This document shows positions 23,968 to 36,260 of a stretch of 64,000 bases of DNA, in pieces. The stretch comes from Liquidambar formosana (taxonomy: Eukaryota > Streptophyta > Magnoliopsida > Saxifragales > Altingiaceae). Position numbers and translations under genes: made by a program. Under the pieces are notes generated by a model. The model saw only the letters and a list, made by a program, of their open reading frames with translations. It was not told the DNA's origin and made no database searches. The stretch is from assembly GCA_039720395.1 (NCBI GenBank), contig CM077833.1, positions 31,283,478 through 31,347,477 on the forward strand. The letters run 5' to 3'. Every line of letters starts with the position of its first letter. Positions within the stretch are counted from its first letter, which is position 1.

Positions 23968-26900
23968 ATGGCGAGCCCTCTCTCTCTCTCTCTCTCTATT
24001 CTCAGATAATTACTTAACAAGCTATTCGATTCTTGTTTCGCGTAATTCTGATTTTGTCCCTTATTTTTGTTGCAGGCCGTTTCCCCTCGGAAAAGGTAAA
24101 ACCCTAATACCGTGAGTGAATAAATCGCACATTTTTCGGTGAATTGCTATGTTTATTTTGTCGATCCATAGTTCTGATCCTCGGTGCTATGAAAAAAACA
24201 ACCATTTCATGTATGATAATTTGTTCTTATTAACCAGATTGGAGGGAAGTTTCCCTTTGTTTTCTTATATTTTTTTTGGTTTGGTTATTGCTGAATCCTG
24301 AACAAAGAATATCATATTCTATTCATATATTCAGGTTTGAGCCATCTAAGGTTCTAGAGCTCTGTATGCGAATGCTTAGTCGGACCCATTATTCTTATAG
24401 TTCTTTTAGTTTATAATGCATTGTTTCCATTTAATGGGAGAATGGGAATATTTATTACTTGTTTGTAAACAGAACCCATCTGATTAATTAAACTTGAAAA
24501 ATTGGTCTATCTAATAGTTTAGGGCTTAATTTTTATGTTTCGGAGAATTACATCCCAGTAATGGTATTAGAAACCTCATCACCTTCGGTAGAAACCCATC
24601 ATTGGTTCAAACGATGTCATTTAAGATATATCTATTCTTTTTTATTATTTCCACTAAATTGAAGATATAGTGGTGATATGGTTGTAATGTGAGGTTTTAT
24701 AAGCGTTAACCGGAAGTGCAGGCAAGCTAAGATTCTTATGGAGTGCAATTTGGGGTCTAATTTATCAGGGATTGAGTTGGGAAGGTTTTTATTTTTCATT
24801 TTTTTTGGACACCATGTGATGGGTGCAAGAACTTTAAAAGGGTCATGGACCTCATGGTGATTTGTTGATGGAAGTTTCTTGCTCCATTATATTCTATTCT
24901 TTGTTCATTCTAGTTGGCGATTTTGTAAGAGGGCCTTCAGCTGTTAGTATTGGCTAGTGATACACATTAAAGTCATACATACAAGAATTAAGAATGAACT
25001 TGAGACTTTGAGTGGTGGAAAGAATTTAACATAAGAAAAAGGCTTCTTTTTTTTTTTTTTTTTTTTTGGGATTTCGAACTATTTGGAATAATTATGGAAA
25101 TTCATGCACAACTTGGTTATTATTCACAAAAATATGTGAATTACTATTGAATTCTGTGCGATGAAATCAGATTACTTTCCTTCTAAACTGAAGTTTGCGA
25201 TACCGAAAGGAACCAGCACAAGTTTTCAAATGTACCTCAATTGCACATTAATCTCGAAATAACTACAATGAAATACACAGCTGCAATGTTTCCACGTTGT
25301 GTCAATAAGAAGGCAAAAAAAAGAGGGCGATAAGCTTGCTTCGGATTGATTTCAATGGTTTCTCTTTCGAAAAGACAATATTTAATTCACCTTTTCTCAT
25401 TTGCCCATGGTTAAGTCGATCAGGCCATGGCAAGAGGATTTTTGTAGTGGTTGGGTTTTGACAGTGTGAAGTGTGAACCAGTAAGCTCCATGTTGACGAG
25501 GGGGAAATATAAAAAGCCCTAAAATATCTGGATATGACTTTCCTGTTTGCTCCCTTTAGGTTTGCACTTGGTAGCTTTCCTGTTTACTCCCTTTAGGCTT
25601 GCACCTAGTGGGATTTTTTCCCCCAACATGCAGATGGTATCAGTCAAGAACTGACACTGGTTTCTTATCACATCTTAGTGACAGTAGTTTCTTGTATTTT
25701 AGTAATCTTTTCAGTATGATTGGATTCGGTTGAGGACTGCAATACACTCCCCCCCTTCCTGGTTCCAATGGCTGTTGACTGTTTATGTAGTCTTACTTTA
25801 ATGAGATCTCTATACAAAGATTTACCGTCTTTTCTAATGGAGTTGCTTCTACTTTCTAAGCTTTTTGGTTCTGTATTTCTAATCGTTTGTCATTAGTTAA
25901 TTTATATTTGTTGAATATCCAGGTATTCCCAATCCCCACCCCCTCGGAAAGCACAATCAAGATCTCGTTCAAGATCCAGGTCCAGGTCTAGATTGAGACC
26001 AAGGGCCCGATCTCCATCCCCATCCCGATCCCGATCCCGTGCCTGGTCCAGATCAAGGTCTAGAAGTCGTGACAGGTTTGTGTCAATCTCTAATATGGTA
26101 TGTTGTTCCCTGTTTGTTAATTGCTATTTACCAAATGCAATACTATAATGGCTGATCCTTGGGAATCATTTGTCAGGGATGAGGTTGTAAACCCTGGAAA
26201 CACACTTTTTGTGACTGGTCTGTCATCAAGGGTCACAGAGAGGGACCTTGAAGATCACTTCTCTAGGGAGGGAAAAGTTAGTTTCTTTATGCATTAATGA
26301 ATGTGTTGTATTATTTATTTATTTTATTTGTATGCCAAAAGCTTAAACTTGTTATGTTAGGTAACTTCATGTTTTCTGGTTGTGGAGCCTCGTACACGTA
26401 TCTCTCGAGGTTTTGCTTTTGTAACCATGGGCTCAGTTGAGGATGCTGATCGTTGCATCAAGTATCTTAATCAATCAGTTCTTGAAGGCCGGTGCATAAC
26501 TGTGGAGAAGGTAATTTACTTTTCTACCTTAAGATGGAGGAAGGTATTTGATTGGTTCTCCTTTCTTTTTGACTTGAGGGTTTTGGTTACATTCAGAATG
26601 CATTGTATCAGCTATATTGGCAGCAATCAAAGATGATGAGTTCATCCATCTGACCATCTCAACTTAAGTCACAAGACTTGACCAAATGGCCAGCTTAACA
26701 ACTTTTCTCATGCATCTGATTGAATAAATATAGCCAATTTGTCCCAACATCAACTAAACAACCTCAGCACTCACCATCGACTCTCTCAACTAATCAACGG
26801 AAATTTCAACATTCAACGACTCTCAATCTGGGCAGACTATTCTTTGTTCACCAGTTGTTATTCCATGAGGTTCTCATTGTGAATTTGTGATGATTCTCCT

Positions 26901-27404
26901 TCTGTGTGTATGTGTGTACGTGTTTTAATGGTTAATATGCAGGAGGCCTTTGGCACATGTAAATGTCCTGTTTTGATTTTATCCCACTATCATACGTTTT
27001 GTTTTGTGCTGAAGTTTATCTGAGAAACAAATGGAGGATTGAGTTGCTTTTGTTACCTTTCAGTCAAGGAGGAAACGCCCGAGGACACCTACACCTGGAA
27101 ACTATCTTGGGTTGAAGAGCTCTAGAGGTTCTCCTCTCTGCTATCTGTCTCTCCATCTGATATGTCCTGTTATATGATCAGTGGTTTTAAATCTTCATCT
27201 CCATCAAATTTTTCCTTATGTTTAAATTTGTATTGTTGGTAGGCTATCGCAGGCGAGGGGCACCGTAGTGGCTATGGACGTGATGAATATGACTACAGGA
27301 GATCTCCCAGGCGGTCACCTTATCGAGGTGGCCGTGGTTACTCTCCTCGCCGCTCGCCTTATGGTGGTAGGTCAAGGAGATATAGGTCCAGGTCGCCTCG
27401 ATAA
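23968..27404 (+). CDS. Transformer-2-like RS/RRM splicing factor
   Basis: Exons: 23968-23970 (ATG only, inferred), 24076-24095, 25923-26075, 26177-26276, 26361-26510, 27064-27127, 27253-27404; 213 aa. The N-terminal RS domain has repeated RSRSRSRSR. The RRM follows, with RNP2-like TLFVTGL and RNP1-like RGFAFVTM. A linker KRPRTPTPGNYLGLKS is characteristic of Tra2/SR45a-type proteins. The C-terminal second RS domain has DYRRSPRRSPYRGGRGYSPR and ends RSRSPR. Animal Tra2 and plant relatives bind exonic enhancers and act in alternative splicing in the nucleus. The closest match in memory is Arabidopsis At4g35785 (SCFLV.EPRTR.SRGFAFVTM). Two uncertain points: the first intron would need a GC donor right after ATG, and the last exon is open only from the second of two AGs (27252 rather than 27242). 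Confidence 0.85.
25538..25611. repeat. Tandem duplication, unit 37 bp, in tra2-like intron
   Basis: CTTTCCTGTTTGCTCCCTTT starts the first unit and CTTTCCTGTTTACTCCCTTT the second, directly adjacent, with about five differences over 37 bases. It lies about 310 bases upstream of the exon at 25923. Confidence 0.85.
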
Positions 27405-28733
27405 CCCAGTAAGGTGATATCATTTTGTCCAAAATAGTTCTTTGTTTAACTTGGAACTTTGGACTGGATGTCTCTCGATCTTGTAAAATTTCTCTATAGC
27501 TGCTCTAGTTCTTCTCATCCCTTCCCGTGCTTGCCTGTTTGATAACGTTTACTTCATTATTTTACACTTTACCCTCACCAACTTGTGTGCCAGTTAATTT
27601 GCTGTTAGACACAATGTAGGTATCTTTGTTAATCATATCCTGACTTGCCTTATCAGATGTTCCGGCTACTGGATTGTGGACTTCATTTGTTGGTTGCCAT
27701 TCCTTTTCTTTTCATTGATTGGCTCTGATTTTGGCCTAATTTTCTACGGTTTATTTCTTGGCATGGATTCTGGAAGATAGTTTATTGTTAGGGGCTGTAA
27801 AAAAAATAAAGAAAATTTGTTGTTACACCCCTATTAAATTGGTTTGATTATATCCATACGGAATATCCTTGAGAAAGACAAATATATATACCTAAAGCTT
27901 CATCCCAAATATCTGAGGCATCTTTAATACGAGGGTCTCGAAAGAGGAATGCTAATTTTCTAGCACCTGCTAGAGACCCCTTCAATGAAATTGCCTATGA
28001 GGTATTCTACTGCGAGAATACTTCTTTGGTCCCAACGTACACGCAATTGCCAAATTTGTCCATAAATATCTGGTACTCTGGTTTATGTGTTTGCGTTTCT
28101 GACCCTGTAATTTATATCAAGAATCTGATGAAAATACGTGTGCGCGACCTAGCTACCGGTTGATTGGTCTCACGGTCTCTGCCTTCAATTGATTAGCCAT
28201 GCAAGGAAAAGGCAGAAGGAAAAGTGATGCAGTGATGATGTTGATCCTTTTGGGTCAACGGCTGTGGGCTTCACTAGTGGGTTTGTATTAGCCAGCCCAT
28301 TGTATTAAACCACCCTGGGTCTTGATGAGAGGTCATTTTCTTTTGTCCAAATCCATCCCGAGCAGTAAAAGCAGATTCCATTTGTAGCACCAAGGAAATA
28401 ATAAGAAAATGCTGAGTTATAAACCGTTATTTTATAATAACATGATTATTTTCCGAAGTGAAGATACAAATCCACTTAAATCAGGAATTTCTTCACCACT
28501 AGAGACAAAAAGAAACTAAAGCTATTACGATATGTTTGGATAAGAAATTTTTATGTGGAATTTGTCTTTAAGATGAAATTTATAAAATTTTTATAAGGAA
28601 TTTGTTCATCTTATTCTTATAAAAATTTTACAAATTCCATTTCAAAAGCAAATTTTACCTCAAAATTCCTTATCCTAACATAACATTAGTCTTTCAAACC
28701 CTATACTAACCAACCAACCAAAAGAACCATATG
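27405..28733. other. Convergent interval between tra2-like gene and ODC
   Basis: It contains the 3' untranslated region of the tra2-like gene (about the first 400 bases), the small inverted-repeat element at 28531-28682, and probably the ODC 3' end. No other gene was seen. Confidence 0.5.
28531..28682. mobile_element. Small foldback element (152 bp, MITE-like)
   Basis: The tips are TATGTTTGGATAAG and, reverse-complemented from the right, TATGTTAGGATAAG. The arms stay complementary through aaatttttat and ggaatttg blocks almost to the centre. There is no coding capacity. I could not find a convincing target duplication, so the superfamily is open. Confidence 0.6.
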
Positions 28734-29978
28734 TTAGCATGGATTAGAGTAGGCAAGGTGGGTCGATATGGCTGACGTGCTAAACCCATTGAAGTTGGAC
28801 CCCGCAGCCGCTGTGTAAGCACCCATTTTGGGGAACACCAACCAATCGCTGACCTCCAGTTCCGGTAACAGGTGACCCGTCAGCACCGTGTCAAGTGCGT
28901 CGCACGTGGGTCCAAACACAGTCGAACGATACGTCCTCGCTCCCCTGCACGTGGGGTTTGCACGATTGGACGTGCACGCGAAGGGCGTGCACGTAATAGT
29001 TGCATGGTCGTACAGTATACAATTCATGGACCCGTAGATCCCGTCGTTGATCCAGTACTCCCTCAGCTCACCTCTAACACGCTTCCCGATAATGTTGGTG
29101 GCTAAGGTGAAAGCCGACTCAGCGAAGAAGCGACCAGGCTCGGCGATGACAGTCAGGCCTGGTTCGTTAGGGAAATAAGCTTGGAGGGCGGAATTCACGG
29201 CGGAAGCGGCTTCCCCGAATTGAGAACCAGCCGTGAAACCACCGCCGATGTTCAGCACACGCATTCGAGGCATGCCAAGGCGTGAGGCCGCTTCGAAAAC
29301 CGATTTGGCCGCCGCTATGGCTCCTCGGTAAGCGCGGGAATGCGTGGCTCCACTTCCGATGTGGAACGATACGCCGGTCACGTTGAGTCGTGCAGCTTGG
29401 GCGGCTTGGAGGAGCGGAGTGACTTCCTCGGGAAGCGCGCCGTACTTGGGACCTAGTGGGCAGCGTGCTCCGCTGTCATCCGGTGCTTTGACCCGAATCA
29501 GTAATACACATTTCGGGTGCCATTTCCGGATCTTATCTACTTCATCTCTCGAATCGAAGGTAGTGAGGTTGACACCAACACTGGCAGCGTACTTGAGATG
29601 AGACTCCGCCTTACACGGGTTTGCGTAAACTATCCTGTCTGGTGAGACTCCGAGTGCCAAAACGGATTCAATCTCGGCCCGGCTAGCGCAGTCAAAGTTT
29701 GAACCGAGAGCCGCCAGCGCGCCGAGTAATGCTGGCTCGGGGTTGCACTTGACGGCGTAGAAGGGTCGAACCGTAGGGAGGCTCCGGGTCCATTTGTCCA
29801 TGAGAGACACCACCTCGCCCAAATCGAGTACGTAAAAGGGATCTTTGACGTCTTGTTTCTTCGTGACGATAGACTGAATGAAATCTGTGAAGCCATCCTT
29901 TGATAGGGCCGTCACCCTCTTTCCCCTCACCCCCGGCGCACCTAAAACCGTTTGCAGGCTCCTAGAGTAGGATCCCAT
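28734..29978 (-). CDS. ODC: Ornithine decarboxylase (fold-type III, PLP-dependent), intronless
   Basis: An open frame of 414 aa starts at [20 protein letters not shown] (ATG 29978-29976); upstream residues in the frame lack resemblance. The ODC signature is complete: PLP lysine K77 in [15 protein letters not shown] (206-210), GGG (245-247), EPGR (280-283), YDH (323-325), catalytic cysteine C359 with D360 in FGPTCDALD, and [14 protein letters not shown] near the end. The enzyme converts ornithine to putrescine, the first step of one polyamine route, and supplies putrescine for some alkaloids; it works as a dimer with both active sites at the interface. Plant ODC genes are usually intronless and about 410-430 aa, as here. 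GC content is clearly higher than in the surroundings. A bifunctional lysine/ornithine decarboxylase cannot be excluded from sequence alone. Confidence 0.95.
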   Translation of the reverse strand: MGSYSRSLQTVLGAPGVRGKRVTALSKDGFTDFIQSIVTKKQDVKDPFYVLDLGEVVSLMDKWTRSLPTVRPFYAVKCNPEPALLGALAALGSNFDCASRAEIESVLALGVSPDRIVYANPCKAESHLKYAASVGVNLTTFDSRDEVDKIRKWHPKCVLLIRVKAPDDSGARCPLGPKYGALPEEVTPLLQAAQAARLNVTGVSFHIGSGATHSRAYRGAIAAAKSVFEAASRLGMPRMRVLNIGGGFTAGSQFGEAASAVNSALQAYFPNEPGLTVIAEPGRFFAESAFTLATNIIGKRVRGELREYWINDGIYGSMNCILYDHATITCTPFACTSNRANPTCRGARTYRSTVFGPTCDALDTVLTGHLLPELEVSDWLVFPKMGAYTAAAGSNFNGFSTSAISTHLAYSNPC

Positions 29979-30067
29979 GGCACGGTAGAGAGAAAAAAAA
30001 TAAAATAAAGAGACACAACGAACGCTGGGGTTAATTTGGGAGTTCTTTGCCAATTGTGTGATATATG

Positions 30068-30076
30068 CTTATATAG
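30068..30076 (-). promoter_or_regulatory. TATA box of ODC
   Basis: On the minus strand the site reads CTATATAAG, about 90 bases upstream of the ODC start codon. This is a normal place for a plant core promoter. Confidence 0.55.
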
Positions 30077-31404
30077 ACAAGAAGGGGATATATGGGAAGA
30101 TACGAATGGGGCCACCACCGCCACTATTTGTTGGAGAAAAAGCGGAAAGGTGGGTCTATAATTGAGTTGCCTTTTGAGCTTTGGAGAATCAGCACAAACG
30201 TTGTGAATCACAAAATTAATGACCTAAAATAAGTTTACTGCACCAATCAATGGCAGTATGTCCAATGTGGGCCGGTATCAGAATTAAAATGTGGGTCGTT
30301 TGATTAAATGGCAAGTTTTTGTTGATTAAAATTTTGGTGGGGCCCAATTGCGTGGGGGTGCTCGAAGGATTCCACCCGCGTAATCTACGCGTAAGCGGCG
30401 AATGGGATGATGAAAGGTGTCAACATGATCGATCTCATCTTCCTTTTGGCACGATTCGGAAGATAACTGATATGGTTTTGAGATGGAATGCCGAGCATCA
30501 GACGGTTAGGATCACTTGATCGGAGGGCTGAGCGATGGGCATCAATGATCCAGATGGAGATGGAGGCTAGGGTTGTGGACCAGGCTAATAATGGTGGCCC
30601 GTCTGTGTCCTTTACGTACTCTTTATTCGCTTGAGATCTTGACCTTTATTTCATTTGAAAATTTCTTGTTTAACTTTCCCATCTATTACTTCTCGTGGCC
30701 TTGAATCTTGACAATCGTGTGTGTTGAACCCTTTGAAGCAATTCATAAGAAAAGCCTCCTTCCGGGAAAACTCAACCACTTAGAATTTCTAATTGAGACA
30801 CTTTGAAAAAGGGCGTTAAAGCTACACAAATGAGACTTCCCTTCCTTCTTTTCAATTCCTACCCCAATTAAACCCTGCGGCCAAACTAGGGATGGTGATT
30901 TCTGGCCGTGGCACGTATCGACCAAATATTGGGCAACAAGCCTTGTTTGTTGCCTGTCTCGCATAGAGAAGATTTTTTTATTTCTATTTCAAGCTGGCTG
31001 ACTCTGACGAGAGACCGCAGGTCAAAAGTGAGCACCGCCAAAGTCCAAATGCTTACAACTTTGCAATTTTAACACAGCTATCGATCCCTGTCACGTGCCT
31101 AAATTGTTCAATTTCATTTCATAAAGGAGGGTTTTAGATTTAATCATAGTGATTAATTAACGTAAATATGTTTTAGAAAAGAATCCATTTATATACTCTC
31201 TTTAACGAATTTTTTTCTTGTGTTTTCCAAAGATCCAAAACAGACCCAAGGACTAATATAAAACGGTTTAGAACTAGAAGCCTAGCCCAGACTTGGTCCA
31301 GGCAGAATTGTCCTTTAAGGCCCGTACCAAGGCCTTGCCATTTTGGGCTCAGACATCGAAGATTGGGCGTCTAATTTAATGGGCTTTAAGCGTCAAATTT
31401 TAAT
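30077..31404. other. ODC upstream region and intergenic DNA
   Basis: There is no gene. The part next to ODC is the presumed promoter. The remainder is low-information AT-rich sequence without a repeat I could delimit. Confidence 0.45.
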
Positions 31405-31801
31405 GGGGGTCTCTATTGGCACCCAAGAACTTGTTTTTTATCTCCCACTTATTTTACACTTTAAGGTTTTTTGAAAAATATAAAAGGTTTTTATAAAAAC
31501 CGAACACATTATCTATTAAAAAACATCATTTTGAACAACTTTGTAGAAAAAAGTTTTTCCAAATTTTATTGTTTAAGTGGAATTTTTGGCAATTTACAGT
31601 TTTTATTATATAAATGGATACAAAGTTCATTTAAACGATAGATTTTGGAAAACTTTTTCCTACAAAGTTGTTCAAAATGATGTATTATAATAGATTATGT
31701 GTTCAGTTTTAATGAAAATCTTTTATATTTTTCATAAAACTTTAAAATATAAAGTAAATGGAGTATGAAAAGAAAGTCTTGGGGTGCCAATAGAGGCCCT
31801 C
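31405..31801. mobile_element. Foldback MITE (397 bp) with perfect 9-bp target duplication
   Basis: The terminal repeats are GGGGGTCTCTATTGGCACCC at the left and, reverse-complemented from the right, GAGGGCCTCTATTGGCACCC. The two halves are complementary along nearly the whole length, for example atcattttgaacaactttgt against acaaagttgttcaaaatgat. The 9-mer AATTTTAAT is present at 31396-31404 and again at 31802-31810. Nine-base duplications are the Mutator-superfamily footprint. No coding capacity. Confidence 0.85.
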
Positions 31802-34800
31802 AATTTTAATTTCATTTTCATTTTGTAGCTGTAGGTGAGAATAGCCCAAATCCATAAACCTCCATGTAACAGGTTTTGTTGGGAAAGTTTTGGCCACTCT
31901 TTAACGTTATTTTACATTTTTTAAAAAGGGATTTTTATACTAAACCCTCCATCCTACCTATTAGTAGGTCCCCCCAAACCCATCTCTTTTTTGGGTTAGA
32001 TCAAACAAGGTCAAGTTCTAACCTTAAAATTTACTCCTTCTAAGAGGGGAAAGTATGGGTACAACCGTACTAGGTTGATGGCCTATTAAAATAAGTTAAA
32101 CAAAGTATGGGTACCTTAGCCCATCTCCTGTCCTATAACCCTTACCCCCCAATAAACATGAGTGTCAACATTCCTATTCTGTAAAGCCAGTCCACCAAAT
32201 TTTTTTTGTGAGAGATATAACTACATAATGTGAGCTAGGTAAATGAACTTTATAGACTCGTGGACTATTTTATCAGTGTTCATGTTTTATGGTGTTCCCA
32301 TTGTATATTTTGTGTGTGTTAGCGAAAAAAGAAGAAGTAATCATATAAAGTGCGATAACAAGGTGTAAGGGATGCACCTTTGTTGTTTGAAAAAAACAAA
32401 AAGAAAAAAAAAAATGTGTGTGGAATGAAGAGATTATACATGCTCAATGGATAAATCAAGACCAAAACTTTGAACACCCTTGTTCTTAAAAAAATAAAAA
32501 TAAAAAAACAAGCTTTTTACAAAATTTTCAACCTACTTGATTTAAATGATCATTAAAGTAATCATCATCAAATATATTCGGGAACATCAGTAGCCACAAA
32601 AGGAATTTATGGGTTACAAGAAACTGAAGAAACGCAATGAATAGCGGGTTGGACCCTCAGAAAAAAAATGGAATTGCAAAAAGGTATTGGAAGAGCACGC
32701 GAAAGCGTATTGAACGAGGGAATCTTTGTCTTGACTGCAAAAGCAAAAGAAGGCATCCTTCCCAACTCTTCTTTTCCACCTATGTAATAAATTTTACTCG
32801 TCTTATTAAAGATTGGCCAACGCCCCACCTCTTCTCACATTTACTCACCCTCAACTAACTTCTCATCCCATACGTCATACGTGTACGTACATAAAAGACA
32901 GGATGCTCATTTAATTGCCATACACCAACAACTGACAGTTTTTTAGATTGGTGTGGTGCTATTCTGTGACGATGATTTTCTTCTTCTTCTTCTTCAATTA
33001 TTGAATTATCTTTTTTTTGGTTAAGAGTTACCCATTCTTTTTTATTATTTTCATATTTTTCTTCATATCAATGTAAGCTAAAAAATTGAGGGTATGGGTT
33101 GGTTTGCTCATTGTTAACAACCATTCGGATGGGTTTCAATAAATTCCCTGCATTTCTAGGCTAACATGATTGGCTAATTTTATTTATTTATTTTTAAAGA
33201 AAAAGTAGAAGTATCAAAAAAACACTGACATTCCAACTAGGTTGATACCCCAGAACTCCTAATCATGTAGTCATTACTCAAAATATTATTAAAAGAAAAA
33301 AACATAGTACAATAAAAGAAATGAGAAAGAAAAAGAAGTAATAAAAAAAAAAATCATGATTGGCTAATAGCACACATGATTTTTATAGTAGGAGCAATTA
33401 ATCAATTAAAAGATTATTAGAGCAACAACCATTGCTAGCCAAGGCGATTGCTAAAAAGAGCACATCATCGCCGATATATTAAAGACTTAGGGTCCATTGG
33501 TGGTCTAAATGAAAATTAAATAATCATAATGTATTTTACAAATTATTAAAAGTACAACCCGTGGTTGTAAAAGAGACTTGATATGATCACCATAACTAAT
33601 ATTACATTATTAATTTGTAGAAATTCATGAAAACCACTATTTTGAATTTCTATTTTCATTTGTAATGATGATTATCAGTATCTTGAATTTTTCTATTCAA
33701 GATAATGTATTTATATCTTCAATACTATGTAAATACACTAAATTTGTTTAATTTTTATTTGGATACCCAAACGAGTCATTCTATTAGCTTTTAATTAAGG
33801 CCTAGACTCTATATAGTTTTAAGATTTTAATTAAAGGAAAAATGAAAAGGTATGTTTATATATGAAGAATTAAGGATTAAGCTATTCTTAACAGGATTAT
33901 TATTGGAGTGATGGGCCTGGAAAAAAGAAATGTAATGCAATTGGTTCACAAATAACCCAAAAACAGTATAAAAATGACAAGAACTAAGGAAAAACATTTT
34001 GGTGAGGAAAGGCAAAGTGACGCTATTATTTGTTTCTTAAGCTTAAAGAACATTGTGAAAGGAAAGGGCCTCTACGCCAAACGAACGAATAGCATCACAC
34101 TTGCTTATAAAAAAAAATTAAAAATAAAAATGGCATCACACTCATGCGATAAGATCTTAGACATGAGTTAGGCAGGATTGAGGTGGGCTTTGTGGGGCGG
34201 GTTTCGAATCTTTCCATTGCTTGATAAAACCCCGGCCCTTAAAAAAATTAAAAATTAAAAATTAAACTTAAATCAATTATCATTTGGTAAAACAACTCCC
34301 ACGTTTACGGAAACCCATATACAAATTTTGTCAGTCTGTCAACGTGGCGGCTCAATTAGCTAGGAATAGAACGCAGCTCATCGAGAAAGTCAATATTGCC
34401 CATGCCAATCTGTATTCTAATTTAGGCGGCAATGGGCAATCTTGACTTTCTGCTATCCTTAATCGGAAGGGAAGCGCCCAAATTCCTACCAAGCTGTGTG
34501 CGTGGAAAGAGCACGTGGTACAAAAATCATGGTGATGTTGGTTTTGAAAAGGAAAAAGTACAGACCTTGAAAGTCGATTTTCCGGAAGGAGGTCTGACCA
34601 AAATGAAAGAGCACTAAGATATTGGCACGGCTCAATCAAAGGAAATTGCGTTGTTTGGCCAAAGAACACATTTTTATTTGTTGTCTGAGTGAACCGGGCC
34701 AACATCACAGTGACTATTTCAAGCAGAGACATGCATGAACTCCTTCTGCTTCACTCGTAACACTTCTTTGGGTTTTGAGGAATACCCAGAATAGGGAAGT

Positions 34801-35766
34801 AGATGAGAACTAAAGAAAGAAATTGTATGAAGAAGAAGAAGAAGAAGAAGAAGAAGAAGAAGATAATGGTGATGGTGAAGAACAGAGAGAGACAGAGAAG
34901 GGAGAGTTTTTTTTTTTTGGGGGGGGGGGGGGGGGGGGAGTGGTGAGAAAAAATGGGAATGTCTTGATCGAATTTATGAAGAAAGAGGGGCTTTGCAGGT
35001 GCATTAAAACCCCTCGACAACCAAACCCAAACAGAAAGGACCAGAGCATTTATAGTAACCCACGTCCCATAACGCATACACACACACTCTCTCTCAAAAG
35101 CAGAATTGAACTACAGGGCCATAATAGCAAAAGCGATTCACTCCATAATTCTCTCTCACCCGAGTCTAACAGCTACCAAGACAGAACTACAACATTAATA
35201 AGGGAATCTCGCCCCATGAGGTCCATAACTATCTCTCCCTCTGCCCTCTGGTGCGCTCTCTGTGGACTGCATGGTAATTACCACATGTGGAATCTCGTCA
35301 CAGTATCAGACAAATATGTCCGTTGGTTACTGTTCAGATACGGGCTTTTAAATAAACCTCAGTAGTTCAGTGAGCCATCTTCATTTTTATTAGAGCATTT
35401 AAGCATGGGGGGCATGCATCTTGTGAGTGGAGCATTGATGGGGCAGGGGGATAAATTCGGAATAAAGGGTGAAATTTGGTTTGGGCCGGCCATGGCTCGA
35501 TCCAGTTTGTGATAGGGTTTGTTTGGGTAATCATCAGTTTGAGTTGGGCCTTCACTTTATTTTGATATACTTCCGACCAAAATGTGAAACGGTTGTGAGG
35601 TCGGGCTTGGTTGGGTTATCTCTCGTGAGGTAGTTGCAGCTTTTAGAGGCTTTGGAGCAAAAAACTACGGTCTAAAACACATATACAAAATCCTTTGTTT
35701 TTAACTTTTGGCCCCTTTGGAGACAATCTGCCATGCTTGTTTTGCTAAAAGGGCCTGATTGAGACT
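31802..35766. other. Gene-free AT-rich interval
   Basis: I see only simple-sequence tracts and short unrelated frames. At 34829-34863 there is a (GAA)n run followed by a 21-base G homopolymer (34919-34939), whose translations are low-complexity. No gene is supported. Confidence 0.5.
34829..34939. repeat. (GAA)n microsatellite and G homopolymer
   Basis: About 11 GAA units at 34829-34863, a short spacer, a T-run, then 21 consecutive G at 34919-34939. The Glu-rich and Gly-rich translations are trivial consequences. Confidence 0.85.
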
Positions 35767-36260
35767 TCAACAGTCTCTAATTCCCAAGCCACCTTTAAAT
35801 TTTGGTTGAGAGATGACAGCCCAACTTTTCCAGTGTGTGGATTTTCCTCCAAGCTTATTATTCCACCAAAATCGAGCAACCAACCGATTAACTTCATCAC
35901 AAAGACTTAATGGCAGTTTAAAGGATGACATAACATAAATCAGAAGGGCCAACAAAATTGATTGGATAAGAGTAAGGCGACCTCCAGCAAAAAGAAGAGA
36001 CCATTGCCATCCTTGGATGCGTTTGAAAATGCATTCCTTGACAAACCAGAAAATCTCCTTCTTAGATTTAGAAAAATCCAGCGGGAGTCCCAAGTAAGTA
36101 CCTTTGTGTCGAGATGGATTGAGGCTGAGACAGGTACTAAAACTAGTTTGTAAATGTTCAGGTGTGTTTGGACTAAAGAAGAAAGGGGACTTTGAGATAT
36201 TAATAACTTGACCAGATTCACTGCAATAGTCTGGAATGACTTGATTAAGAGCTTGACATC
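35767..36260 (-). mobile_element. LINE (L1-type) reverse-transcriptase C-terminal fragment, degenerate
   Basis: The minus-strand frame from about 36093 down to 35767 reads LGLPLDFSKSKKEIFW, then RIQGWQ, AGGRLTLIQSIL, YVMSSFKLP, VARFWW, HWKSW and KGGLGIRDC. These are the conserved blocks after the catalytic palm in plant L1-type reverse transcriptases. Upstream, in another frame (to about 36260), SGQVINISKS-like sequence continues the protein, so the copy is frameshifted. Neither an endonuclease domain nor a 3' tail is present. A dead fragment, not a gene. Confidence 0.75.

Noticed and set aside
23968..24115. Reading through ATG GCG AGC CCT as a continuous first tra2-like exon
   Set aside because: No donor in that stretch joins in phase to the RS-domain exon, and the (CT)n-derived Leu/Ser peptide is not a tra2 N-terminus.
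28872..29601. Plus-strand open frames of 77-85 codons
   Set aside because: They are antisense shadows of the GC-rich ODC coding sequence.
34823..35365. 180-codon frame with Glu-rich and Gly-rich runs
   Set aside because: The start is a (GAA)n microsatellite plus a G homopolymer; the remainder has no resemblance to any family I know.
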